A stretch of 50,403 bases of DNA from NCBI GenBank assembly GCA_050176585.1, contig JBFXHX010000030.1, positions 1 through 50,403 of the forward strand, written 5' to 3'. Both the position numbers and the translations under genes were made by a program. A model generated the notes under the pieces. The model had not been told where the DNA came from and ran no database searches. It saw only the letters and a list, made by a program, of their open reading frames with translations. Below are positions 32,038-39,946 of this stretch, piece after piece. Each line of letters opens with the position of its first letter. Within the stretch, counting starts at the first letter, position 1. The DNA is from CAYYWP01 sp050176585. Its GTDB lineage: Bacteria > Desulfobacterota > Binatia > HRBIN30 > CADEER01.

Positions 32038-32165
32038 AGCTGTCAGGGTGTTACGCTGTTGCTGTTAGGGCATGAAGTCGGCACACCGTTGCCCAGCGCA
32101 GTGCCTCTGGCCGATCATGATATGCGTCAGAATGTGCGGACGGCGTAACATTCCCACAGCGAGCC
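32038..32165. repeat. Imperfect inverted repeat between cutA and pilU
   Basis: Arms at 32038-32060 and 32141-32165 pair through GCTGT and TGTTACGC (13 of 18 core positions) across about 80 bases. The right arm begins 2 bases beyond the pilU stop. The 11-bp core TGTTACGCTGT (32049-32059) recurs inverted at 36514-36524 in another gap. Could act as bidirectional terminator or be a dispersed REP-like element. Confidence 0.5.
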
Positions 32166-32166
32166 T

Positions 32167-33318
32167 TCAAATCCGCTTGAACAACTGATCGTTCGATACA
32201 CCCTGCAATCGCAGGCTGCCGACGTCGTCGAGCGTTTTCCGGTCGGCCTGGCGCAGATCGAGGTTCTTGATCTGAATGCGCAGGTTGTTGGCGCTGTCGG
32301 CATTGGCGAGTGCCTGCTCGGTGTCGATGCGGCCGTCGCGGTAGAGCTGGAACAGCGCTTGATCGAAGGTCTGCCCACCCTCCTGCGTGCTGCGCTCCAT
32401 CGCCTCCTTGATCGTGTCCACCTCTCCTTTCTTGATCAGGTCCTTTACGTAGGGTGTGTCGATCAGGATCTCGAGCGCGGCGACGCGGCGGCCGTTCAGC
32501 CCCGGGATCAGCCGCTGCGAAATGATGGCACGCAGGTTGAGCGAGAGTTGCAGGAAGATCTCCTGGTGCCGTTCGAGCGGGAAGAAGTTCATGATGCGCT
32601 CGATCGCCTGGTTCGCGTTGTTGGAGTGCAAAGTCGCCAGGCACAGGTGGCCGGTGTCGGCGAACGTGATCGCCGCCTCCATCGTCTCGCGATCGCGCAC
32701 TTCGCCGATCAGGATCACGTCGGGCGCCTGGCGCAGCGCGTTTTTCAACGCGTTCGCGTAGCTCTGCGTATCGAAGCCGATCTCGCGCTGCGTCACCAGG
32801 CAGCTGCGGTGCGGATGCATGAATTCGATCGGATCCTCCACGGTCACGATGTGGCCGGCCGTGTTGGCATTGCGCCAATCGATCATCGCGGCGAGCGTGG
32901 TGGATTTGCCCGATCCGGTTGCGCCGGTCACGAGCACTAGGCCGCGCTTGCTGAGCACAACGTCCTTCAGCGGTGGGGGGAGGCCGAGCTCATCAATGGT
33001 CGGGATCGTGGTCTTGATCTGCCGGACCACGACGCCGACCGCGCCGCGCTGGCGGAACACGTTGACACGGAAACGACCGAGTTGGCTGGAGCTGATGCCG
33101 ACGTTCATCTCCATCGCGTCCTCGAAGGCGGCGCGCTGGCGTTCGGTCATCAGCGAATTGGCGAGCGCCTCCACCTCGGTGGACGTGAGCGGGTCGCCGG
33201 GCAAGACCTGATTGAAGCCCTCGACGCGCAACACCGGCGGGCTGTCGACGGTCACGTACAGGTCGGACGCGCCGCGCGCCACCATTTCCCGCAGCAGGGA
33301 GCGAATGTCGGTGGGCAT
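32167..33318 (-). CDS. pilU: Type IV pilus retraction-type ATPase (PilU/PilT family)
   Basis: A 383-residue hexameric secretion ATPase. Walker A G-A-T-G-S-G-K-S-T at 132-140, the Asp box E-D-P-I-E-F-M-H, a His box H-L-C-L-A-T-L-H-S-N-N and Walker B-like D-V-I-L-I-G-E-V-R-D are intact. The overall length and the N-terminal L-L-R-E-M-V-A-R-G-A-S-D-L fit PilU better than PilT. It would assist retraction of type IV pili in twitching motility or DNA uptake, working with PilT. It is 11 bases downstream of the pilT gene, so one operon. No pilin or pilB gene in the window. Confidence 0.85.
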   Translation of the reverse strand: MPTDIRSLLREMVARGASDLYVTVDSPPVLRVEGFNQVLPGDPLTSTEVEALANSLMTERQRAAFEDAMEMNVGISSSQLGRFRVNVFRQRGAVGVVVRQIKTTIPTIDELGLPPPLKDVVLSKRGLVLVTGATGSGKSTTLAAMIDWRNANTAGHIVTVEDPIEFMHPHRSCLVTQREIGFDTQSYANALKNALRQAPDVILIGEVRDRETMEAAITFADTGHLCLATLHSNNANQAIERIMNFFPLERHQEIFLQLSLNLRAIISQRLIPGLNGRRVAALEILIDTPYVKDLIKKGEVDTIKEAMERSTQEGGQTFDQALFQLYRDGRIDTEQALANADSANNLRIQIKNLDLRQADRKTLDDVGSLRLQGVSNDQLFKRI

Positions 33319-33329
33319 GACGGCACCGT

Positions 33330-34436
33330 TCAGGGTCGCGTGGTCGACAGCCGTGCGCCGGGTTGTGCGGTGGCGATGCCGGGCCGCTCGGCGGGGTTGC
33401 TGGCGAACAGGTTGGGGGTCAGCGTGCGCGATTGGGCTTCCTCGGGGGTGACGAGGTTCCGCCGCACCAGGTCGAGCAATGCCATGTCGAGGGTCTGCAT
33501 GCCGGCGCGCTGCCCGGTCTGCATGGCCGATGGAATCTGGTGGATCTTGCCTTCGCGGATCAGGTTCCGCACGGCCGGCGTGCCGATGAGGATTTCGAGA
33601 GCGGCGATGCGGCCGCCGCCGCGCTTCTTGAGCAGCGTCTGCGTCAGCACCGCCTGGATCGATTCCGAGAACATGATGCGGATCTGCTCCTGCTGGGCGG
33701 CGGGGAAGACGTCGATGATGCGGTCGACGGTCTTCGGCGCGCTCGAGGTGTGCAGAGTGCCGAAGACCAGGTGTCCGGTCTCGGCGGCCGTGAGCGCCAG
33801 AGAGATCGTCTCCAGGTCGCGCATCTCGCCGACGAGGATGACGTCGGGGTCCTCGCGCAGCGCGCCGCGGAGCGCGTTGCTGAAGCTCATCGTATGCGTA
33901 CTGACCTCGCGCTGGTTGATCAGGCAGCGCTTGGAGTGGTGCACGAACTCGATCGGATCCTCGATGGTCAGGATGTGCCCTTCGAACGACTCGTTGATGT
34001 AGTCGATCATCGCCGCGAGAGTCGTCGATTTACCGGAGCCGGTCGGCCCGGTGACCAGGATCAATCCTTTCTCCTTGTCGCACAGCTCCTTCAGGATCGG
34101 CGGCAGGCCGAGATCCTCCACCGTCATCACCTTCGTGGGAATGGTCCGGAACACCGCGCCTTCGCCGCGCCGGCCGCGAAAGACGTTCACCCGGAAACGC
34201 GCCAGGTCGCCGAGCTCGAAGGAAAAATCGACGTCGTTCGTTTCCTGGAACTGGCGCCGCAGGCCGTCCGACATGACGTCGAACACCATGTTGTGCACCT
34301 CTTCGGCGCTCAGCGCCGGGTGATCGAGCTTCTTCATGTCGCCGTTGATGCGCAGCCGCGGCGGCTCGCCGGCGCTCAGGTGCGCGTCCGACGCCCCGGA
34401 GCGGTACGCGAAGGTCAGCAACTCGGTGATATCCAT
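33330..34436 (-). CDS. pilT: Type IV pilus retraction ATPase PilT
   Basis: A 368-residue PilT-family ATPase that powers pilus retraction. Walker A G-P-T-G-S-G-K-S-T-T at 130-139, E-D-P-I-E-F-V-H, G-E-M-R-D, and H-L-V-F-G-T-L-H-T-S-S-A motifs are present, as is A-I-P-S-A-M-Q-T-G near the C-terminus, a PilT hallmark. The ATG at 34436 has a GGAGGAG Shine-Dalgarno; longer in-frame extension has no family support. First gene of pilT-pilU. Confidence 0.9.
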   Translation of the reverse strand: MDITELLTFAYRSGASDAHLSAGEPPRLRINGDMKKLDHPALSAEEVHNMVFDVMSDGLRRQFQETNDVDFSFELGDLARFRVNVFRGRRGEGAVFRTIPTKVMTVEDLGLPPILKELCDKEKGLILVTGPTGSGKSTTLAAMIDYINESFEGHILTIEDPIEFVHHSKRCLINQREVSTHTMSFSNALRGALREDPDVILVGEMRDLETISLALTAAETGHLVFGTLHTSSAPKTVDRIIDVFPAAQQEQIRIMFSESIQAVLTQTLLKKRGGGRIAALEILIGTPAVRNLIREGKIHQIPSAMQTGQRAGMQTLDMALLDLVRRNLVTPEEAQSRTLTPNLFASNPAERPGIATAQPGARLSTTRP

Positions 34437-34680
34437 GGCCCACTCCTCCCGGTGAGATCGGTTGGCCGCCGGCCAACCCGGCGCATCGTGGGAATGCGAA
34501 GCAACTCGCACGCCACGTGCGGTGGGCAAACCGCACATTCGCGGGAAGGACATTCGCGAGCGAGCCGGCGTCAAGGACGTGACGCCGAGGCTGCGTCCGC
34601 CCGCTGGCCGCCGCCGGCAGTGCCGGGGTAAACGCGCCGGGGCGGCGCCATACTGTCGCAACCCGAACAGCGAACAACTT

Positions 34681-34730
34681 GAACCCTGAAACCCTAACCC
34701 CGAAGCCGAACCCCCTGTCCGAAAGGGTTC
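34681..34730 (-). repeat. Telomere-like G-rich tract with quadruplex potential
   Basis: On the minus strand four G-runs (GGGGG, GGGG, GGG, GGG) are separated by loops of 9, 3 and 5 bases, the last two including TTA and TTTCA, so G-quadruplex formation is possible. GAACCC (34681-34686) and GGGTTC (34725-34730) can also pair. The tract follows the CPBP protease gene stop and lies 245 bases before the pilT start. Confidence 0.45.
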
Positions 34731-35397
34731 ATGGCTCGACCATGCTGCGGCCGAGAACGTCCTGCAGCAGGTTGGCGAAACCGTGGTAGGCGGCCGGCAC
34801 GGCGATGGTACCGGTGCGTTCGCGCAGCCAGCCCGCGAACAGGCCGAAGAAGAACACGCGCATGCGGCTCAAGTCACCGGTGACGATGTGGCAGAGGCCG
34901 AACAGCAGCGCGGCGTAGATCAGCCCGCGCCCCCACTGCGCGCCGAGAAAACGGTACGGGCGGCCGTACACCGCGTTCAGTTGGGTTTGCAGGTAACCGC
35001 GAAAGAAGAATTCTTCGCACAGCCCGACCACGACCAGCTGCACGAACGCCGCCTCCGCGAGGTTCGGCGGCAGGGTGGGAACGAAGTGACGGCCGAGGGC
35101 GAGGCTGGCGAACGCGCAATACAGCAGCGCATAGCCGCCGAACACGACCAGCGCGGTGCGGATGTGGAACCCGACGCTCCCCGGGTCTTTCCATGTCAAG
35201 CCGTACGGCTCATACGGACGGCGGGTGAGGGTGATCACTGCGAACGGTAGCACGAACCACAAGGCCGGCGAGCGCAGCCAGAGCGCTAGTACGAGCGTCG
35301 CGACCAGCACGAGCAGGCTCTCGACCAGCAGCCCGCGCTTGCCGCCGTAGAGCGCCCGGAACGTTTCGCAGGGCGGATCAGCGGGCCGGGTGTCCAC
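34729..35397 (-). CDS. CPBP-family intramembrane metalloprotease
   Basis: A 222-residue membrane protein of the CPBP (CAAX protease and bacteriocin-processing, Abi) family. About five hydrophobic segments; motif 1 is G-L-C-E-E-F-F-F-R-G (Glu128-Glu129), motif 2 has His170 in G-L-C-H-I, and motif 3 His205 in A-Y-H-G-F-A-N. These Glu and His residues coordinate the catalytic metal in the bilayer. Targets unknown. The family also has members in CTERM-sorting systems, which I cannot check. Between pilT and rlpA on the minus strand. Confidence 0.85.
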   Translation of the reverse strand: MDTRPADPPCETFRALYGGKRGLLVESLLVLVATLVLALWLRSPALWFVLPFAVITLTRRPYEPYGLTWKDPGSVGFHIRTALVVFGGYALLYCAFASLALGRHFVPTLPPNLAEAAFVQLVVVGLCEEFFFRGYLQTQLNAVYGRPYRFLGAQWGRGLIYAALLFGLCHIVTGDLSRMRVFFFGLFAGWLRERTGTIAVPAAYHGFANLLQDVLGRSMVEP

Positions 35398-35453
35398 GAT
35401 GCCTCACGGTTGCACCGTTATGGCGCATCGGCTTGCGGCGTGCGACCAGCCGC

Positions 35454-36335
35454 TCAGCGGCCCGCCGCGCTGGTGACCACCAAGGCTGGCATGCCGAGGG
35501 CCACCAGCCGCTGCACCATGCGCGCTGCCTCGGCCGGCTGGGCGAACGGGCCGATGCGGAGCTGGTAGTAGCGCGCGTCGGGCGCGTCGATCATGCCCAG
35601 CTGCACGCGTCCCACCTGGCTCCCGAGCCGCAGCTGCTCGCGCCGCGCGCGCTCGTAATCCGCGTAGGTCCCCACGTGTACGGCGTATACGGTTTCGCGC
35701 CGCGGCGTCTCCGCGCTGTGTACAGCGGGCGCGGCGGGGCGCGCCGCGACAAGGGGCGCGGGAGCGGGCTGCGCTGCGGCGACCGCGGCCGGGGGCGTTC
35801 GAGCCGAGTCGGGCGGTGTCGGTGCGCTCGGAGCGGCGTGAGCCGGGGCGGGCGGTGGCGGCGCAGCGCTCGCGCGCGCGGGCTCTGGCCGGGCGGCCGG
35901 CGCGGGCCCGGCGGCGATCAGGACGGGTTCCACGTCGGCATCGGAGGGCAGCACCTGGATGCGCACCGGCGCGATGCCGGGCGCGATGAGCCCGATGCGC
36001 TGGGCGGCGCCGCGGGACAGGTCGATGACCCGGTCATCGATGTAGGGGCCGCGATCGTTGATGCGCACGCGCACGACGCGTTCATTGGTGAGGTTCGTGA
36101 CCTCGACCATCGTGCCGTGCGGGAGCGTGCGGTGTGCGGCGGTCAGGCCATTCTGGTCGTAAACCTCGCCGTTGGCCGTGCGCTTGCCGTGAAAGCCGGG
36201 GCCATACCAGGAGGCGATTCCCGTCTGCGTCGCACCGGTCGCGGGCTCAATCCGCGGCGGCTCCTTCGAGAACAGACCGCACCCTCCGACCGCGAGCGCG
36301 AGGACGCCCAGCCCCGCCACCACACCCCACCGCAT
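35454..36335 (-). CDS. rlpA: RlpA-family septal ring lytic transglycosylase lipoprotein
   Basis: A 293-residue lipoprotein. Lipobox A-V-G-G-C at about residue 19; double-psi beta-barrel RlpA domain (about 38-130: G-I-A-S-W-Y-G-P-G-F-H-G-K-R-T-A-N-G-E, R-I-N-D-R-G-P-Y, D-L-S-R-G-A-A); a Pro/Ala linker; and a SPOR domain at the end (Y-A-V-H-V-G-T-Y, Y-Q-L-R-I-G-P-F) that binds denuded septal glycan. It cleaves peptidoglycan naked glycans at division. Transcription may be leaderless: TATACT (36348-36343) lies 7 bases from the ATG and no Shine-Dalgarno is seen. Confidence 0.92.
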   Translation of the reverse strand: MRWGVVAGLGVLALAVGGCGLFSKEPPRIEPATGATQTGIASWYGPGFHGKRTANGEVYDQNGLTAAHRTLPHGTMVEVTNLTNERVVRVRINDRGPYIDDRVIDLSRGAAQRIGLIAPGIAPVRIQVLPSDADVEPVLIAAGPAPAARPEPARASAAPPPPAPAHAAPSAPTPPDSARTPPAAVAAAQPAPAPLVAARPAAPAVHSAETPRRETVYAVHVGTYADYERARREQLRLGSQVGRVQLGMIDAPDARYYQLRIGPFAQPAEAARMVQRLVALGMPALVVTSAAGR

Positions 36336-36342
36336 GGCGGGG

Positions 36343-36348
36343 AGTATA
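36343..36348 (-). promoter_or_regulatory. -10 element of rlpA directly before its ATG
   Basis: TATACT on the minus strand (5 of 6 consensus), 7 bases before the rlpA ATG at 36335. TTACCT at an 18-base spacing could be a weak -35 element. The initiation point would be at or within one base of the start codon. Confidence 0.4.
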
Positions 36349-36443
36349 CTGGAGCAGCGCGTTGGGAGGTAAGAGCTTTATCGAGCGGGGCTTAGGGGGG
36401 CGAGCGTTAGAGGTAATTGGCGGAATAAACACCCGTACCGCAG

Positions 36444-36532
36444 CTGTTAGGCTGTTCGCTGTTAGGCTGCTAGGGCCGAGCACCGCGGACAGCACCACGA
36501 TCCCTCACAGCCGACAGCGTAACAGCTAGCAG
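36444..36532. repeat. Imperfect inverted repeat after the CocE-type gene
   Basis: Arms 36444-36475 and 36501-36532 are complementary at roughly 26 of 32 positions with a 25-base loop. The left arm itself contains two tandem 15-base units differing at three positions (CTGTTAGGCTG and so on). The right arm begins 11 bases beyond the hydrolase stop (36544) and shares the inverted 11-bp core (36514-36524) with the repeat at 32049. A long stem of this kind may terminate or stabilise the hydrolase mRNA. Confidence 0.55.
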
Positions 36533-36543
36533 TCTCGCTCCAG

Positions 36544-38334
36544 TCAGAACTCGATCGCTGCCGCGCCCTTCGCATCCGGGATGACCGGGAGCACGAGGTA
36601 TGGCGTGCGCTTCGCCTCGGTGTGGAGCGTGATCTCGCCGCCGAAGATCGCGGGCGGGCGGTCCGCCTCGTCCTGATGGCGAAATGGACCGACGCCGCGC
36701 GCGGGCTGCCCGATGGGGCCGTAGGAGGGTCCGAGGTCGCCGGGGTACTCGTAGTCCTTGCCCCGAATCGTGACCGCGAGGCGATACCCCGCCGGCGCGA
36801 CGATGCATGTCGGCCAGATCTCGATGTCGAGCTCGTACACCTGGCCTGGAGTCAGCGGCTGGGGCTCGTCGAGTGAGTGGTACGGCCGATACGGAAGCGA
36901 GCGCGCCGGATCGAGCTTGCGCATGGACGCGCGGAGCCAGCCGTGCGCAAGCGGGCTGTGCGGATCGTTGGCGCCCGCAAAGGTCACTTCCTTCAGATCC
37001 GGCGTGAACAGGCGGACGATGACGAACAGGTCCGCGTCCGTGGTCGAGGAGGACGCGAACAGCTTTGCCACGCCCGGGCCGATGAGTTGGACGTCGCGCT
37101 TGAGCGGCCGTGAGATGAACGTTACGCCGTCGGACGACCCCTGGAACGCGACCTGCCCAGTGCGATCGGACGGCTCGCGCGTGAGCTCGGCGGTCGCGAA
37201 GTCGAAATGGAGCTTCGCCCACTGCGTCTCCGGCAAGGGCCACTCGGCCGCCGTGCGCCGCGTGAACGGCGCGGTCGGATGGCGGACCTCCATCTGCACG
37301 CGCGGCTCCGCAGCCCAGCCGTTGTCCTCGCCCTTGAGGAAATGATCGAAGAAGCGCTTCTGGAGCGCGATACCGCGCGACGTGTAGAACTCGGTCCAGT
37401 GCTCGAGGCAGTGGAAGTCGAGCCACTTCTGGCGCGAACCCGCCTGCTGGAAGCCTTCCACGTTGCCGCGCAGGTGCAGGCCGTGGCCGCCCCAATTGGC
37501 AGCCGAGAGCAGCGGTGTGGTGATACGCCCGAAATCCGGCAGCCGCGAGGCCCAGAACTCGTCGGTCGCACACCGGTTCTCGCGCGAGTCGATGCGCCAG
37601 TCGCGACGCGTGGCGACGAGCTCGGCGTCCGTTACGGTCTCCGGCCCGGCCACCCACTCGCCGTCGTTCACGTGACTCGGCCAGCCCCGCTCCCCGAGGC
37701 CGTGCTGGACCGGCAGGATGTACTTCTGGAACCAGAGGTCGCCGAACAGCGAATAGATGCCGCCGTGGCGGGTGAACTCGCGATAGAAATCCGAGCAGCC
37801 CTCCCACACGCACATCGCGGCCAGATACGGCGGCTGCAGGGCGGCGACCTGCCATTGGTTCATGGCGAGGTACGACACGCCGTTCAGGCCGACTTTGCCG
37901 GTCGACCAGGGCTGCTCGCCGGCCCACTCGATACATCTATAGAAGTCGAGGGTCTCGCGCGCCGACAGCAGGTCCATCAGCCCGGGTGATCGGCCCGTCC
38001 CGCGCACGTCGACGCGCACCAGCGCGTAGCCATCAGGCACGAAGCGCTCGGGATCCGGGAACTCGTAGCTCTGATACTTGTTGCTCGACAGCTTGAGCAT
38101 GTCGGGCTCGTGCTGCGACAGCTGCTTCCACTGCCCGCCCCAGACCTCGTCCTGGAACGACAGCCACTTGCCGTACGGCCCTGCCGAGAGGATCACCGGG
38201 TACCGCCCCGCATCGTCGGGGCGGAACACGTCGGCGCGCAGGATCACGCCGTCATCCATTTGGATCGGCACATCCCAATCGATCCTGATCCCGTTCTTCA
38301 CTTCGGATCGGAGTGGTCCGCTTGCGTTACTCAT
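36544..38334 (-). CDS. CocE/NonD family hydrolase (S15-type)
   Basis: A 596-residue hydrolase of the X-Pro dipeptidyl-peptidase/CocE family. Alpha/beta-hydrolase part at about 20-330, with nucleophile Ser in G-L-N-G-V-S-Y-L-A (near residue 149) and a putative His in L-E-H-W-T; the C-terminal jelly-roll domain (from about 360) with Y-E-L-D-I-E-I-W-P-T is typical. Members hydrolyse acyl esters or dipeptides; this substrate is unknown. Start at 38334, with AGGAG about 10 bases upstream. No signal peptide. Stand-alone on the minus strand. Confidence 0.87.
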   Translation of the reverse strand: MSNASGPLRSEVKNGIRIDWDVPIQMDDGVILRADVFRPDDAGRYPVILSAGPYGKWLSFQDEVWGGQWKQLSQHEPDMLKLSSNKYQSYEFPDPERFVPDGYALVRVDVRGTGRSPGLMDLLSARETLDFYRCIEWAGEQPWSTGKVGLNGVSYLAMNQWQVAALQPPYLAAMCVWEGCSDFYREFTRHGGIYSLFGDLWFQKYILPVQHGLGERGWPSHVNDGEWVAGPETVTDAELVATRRDWRIDSRENRCATDEFWASRLPDFGRITTPLLSAANWGGHGLHLRGNVEGFQQAGSRQKWLDFHCLEHWTEFYTSRGIALQKRFFDHFLKGEDNGWAAEPRVQMEVRHPTAPFTRRTAAEWPLPETQWAKLHFDFATAELTREPSDRTGQVAFQGSSDGVTFISRPLKRDVQLIGPGVAKLFASSSTTDADLFVIVRLFTPDLKEVTFAGANDPHSPLAHGWLRASMRKLDPARSLPYRPYHSLDEPQPLTPGQVYELDIEIWPTCIVAPAGYRLAVTIRGKDYEYPGDLGPSYGPIGQPARGVGPFRHQDEADRPPAIFGGEITLHTEAKRTPYLVLPVIPDAKGAAAIEF

Positions 38335-38593
38335 GCTGGCTGCGCTCCTTCGCCGGCGGGACTATCAAAGGCGTCCGCCGACCGAAAGGCGCGGGACGAA
38401 GGGCGCGCGCTCCCTGTGGCCGCACGGGCATCGCGCGCAGCGATGCCCCGGGGTGGGGGGCGGCAGGTCGAGTCGCCTCACGTCGCGGCACTGATGCGTG
38501 CCGAGCCGCGCCACCCGCGGCGTTCCGCGCCGTGTGCGGGCAGAGGTCCGGCGGCTACACCAAACCGCGCAATAGGGGAGGCGAGTTGCGGGA

Positions 38594-39946
38594 CTAGTTG
38601 CCCGCCACCGTCATCTTGGCGATTTTCAGCGTCGGCGCGTCGACGCTGTGGCGCATGCTGAGGTCGTTGCCGACCGCTTCGATGTCCTGGAACATCTGCA
38701 GCAAGTTGCCCGCGATGGTGATCTCGGAGACTGGATACGCGAGCTGCCCGTTCTCGATCCACAACCCGCTCGCGCCGCGCGAGTAGTCACCGGTCGTCGC
38801 ATTTACGCCGAAGCCCATCAGCTCGGTGACGTACAGGCCGGATGTTACCGAGCCGATGATCGCTTCCGGTGGCATGGGGCCCGCCGCGAGGAAGAAGTTG
38901 TTCGGGCTCACGTGCGGAGAGTCGCCGACGGGACGGGCCGCGTTGCCGGTCGAATGCGTCGAGAGCTTGCGCGCCGAATAGGTGTCGCAGAGGTAGCTCA
39001 CCAGCTTGCCGCTCTCGACCACGGGGGTGCGGCGGGTCGGCAGGCCCTCGCCGTCGAACGGCTTCGATCCGAGCGCGCCGGGCAGCGTGCCGTCGTCGAT
39101 CACGTGAATGTACGGCGGGGCGATGGTCTCGCCGAGCTTGTCGGTGAGGAAGGACAGGCCGCGATAGACCGCGCCGCCGGAGACCGCTCCGGCGAGATGG
39201 CGCAGCAAGCTGGACGCCATGTCGGGGTCGAAGACCACCGGCACCGCGCAGGTACTGACCTTGCGCGCGCCGAGCCGGCGCAGCGCCCGGGCGGCGGCGG
39301 TCTTGCCGATGGACTCCGGCGGATCGAGTGCCGCCAGGCGGCGCTGGACGCTGTACCAGTGGTCGCGCTCCATGCCGCCGTTTTGCGTCGCCACCGGAAC
39401 GCAGGTGAGCGAGCAGCTCGAGCTGCGATAGGCGCCCTGGAAGCCATTGCTCGCCGCGTACACGACCGTATGGCAGCCGGCGTCGAACTCCGCGCCTTCG
39501 GAGTTCGTAATGCGGGGGTCGGCGTCGCGCGCCGCCGTTTCCGCGGCGAGACACCATTGGGTGGCGTCGTCGACGGCGACCTGGCTCACCGCCGGGTCGT
39601 AGAGGTTGAGGTCCGGATAGCGCGACGCGAGCTGGCCGGGATCCGGCAAGCCGCTGAACGGATCGGGTGCGGTCACGCGGGCCAGCGCTACCGCCTCGGC
39701 GGCCAATTGCTCCAGCGCCGGGCGGGCGAAGTCGGCGGTAGACAAAATGGCGCTGCGGTCGCCGACGAAAGCCCGCAAGCCGAGGTGCTTGCCCCGTGCG
39801 CGCTGCACTCTCTCGACCTTGCCGAGGCGGACTCCGACCAGCAGTGAGTCCCCTTCGGCGACCACGACGTCGGCCGCCGAGGCGCCGTTCGCCTTTGCGC
39901 CGCGCAAGAGCAGCTCGGCGACATCTTCCAGCTTTGGGCCGCTCAC
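38594..39946 (-). CDS. pmbA: TldD/PmbA family protein (PmbA-like)
   Basis: A 450-residue protein of the TldE/PmbA family, the non-catalytic partner of the TldD/TldE protease complex that degrades unfolded peptides and matures some RiPPs such as microcin B17. It has the fold of TldD but no HExxxH motif; conserved P-D-M-A-S-S-L-L-R-H-L-A and Y-T-R-G-A-S-G-L-W-I-E-N-type blocks are visible (the latter as S-R-G-A-S-G-L-W-I-E-N). The GTG start at 39946 overlaps the tldD stop as GTGA, which settles the start choice. Confidence 0.9.
   Translation of the reverse strand: MSGPKLEDVAELLLRGAKANGASAADVVVAEGDSLLVGVRLGKVERVQRARGKHLGLRAFVGDRSAILSTADFARPALEQLAAEAVALARVTAPDPFSGLPDPGQLASRYPDLNLYDPAVSQVAVDDATQWCLAAETAARDADPRITNSEGAEFDAGCHTVVYAASNGFQGAYRSSSCSLTCVPVATQNGGMERDHWYSVQRRLAALDPPESIGKTAAARALRRLGARKVSTCAVPVVFDPDMASSLLRHLAGAVSGGAVYRGLSFLTDKLGETIAPPYIHVIDDGTLPGALGSKPFDGEGLPTRRTPVVESGKLVSYLCDTYSARKLSTHSTGNAARPVGDSPHVSPNNFFLAAGPMPPEAIIGSVTSGLYVTELMGFGVNATTGDYSRGASGLWIENGQLAYPVSEITIAGNLLQMFQDIEAVGNDLSMRHSVDAPTLKIAKMTVAGN

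Noticed and set aside
32167..34436. pilT/pilU as part of a larger pilus or secretion cluster
   Set aside because: No pilin, prepilin peptidase, pilB, pilC or pilQ gene lies in the window, so only the two retraction ATPases are annotated.
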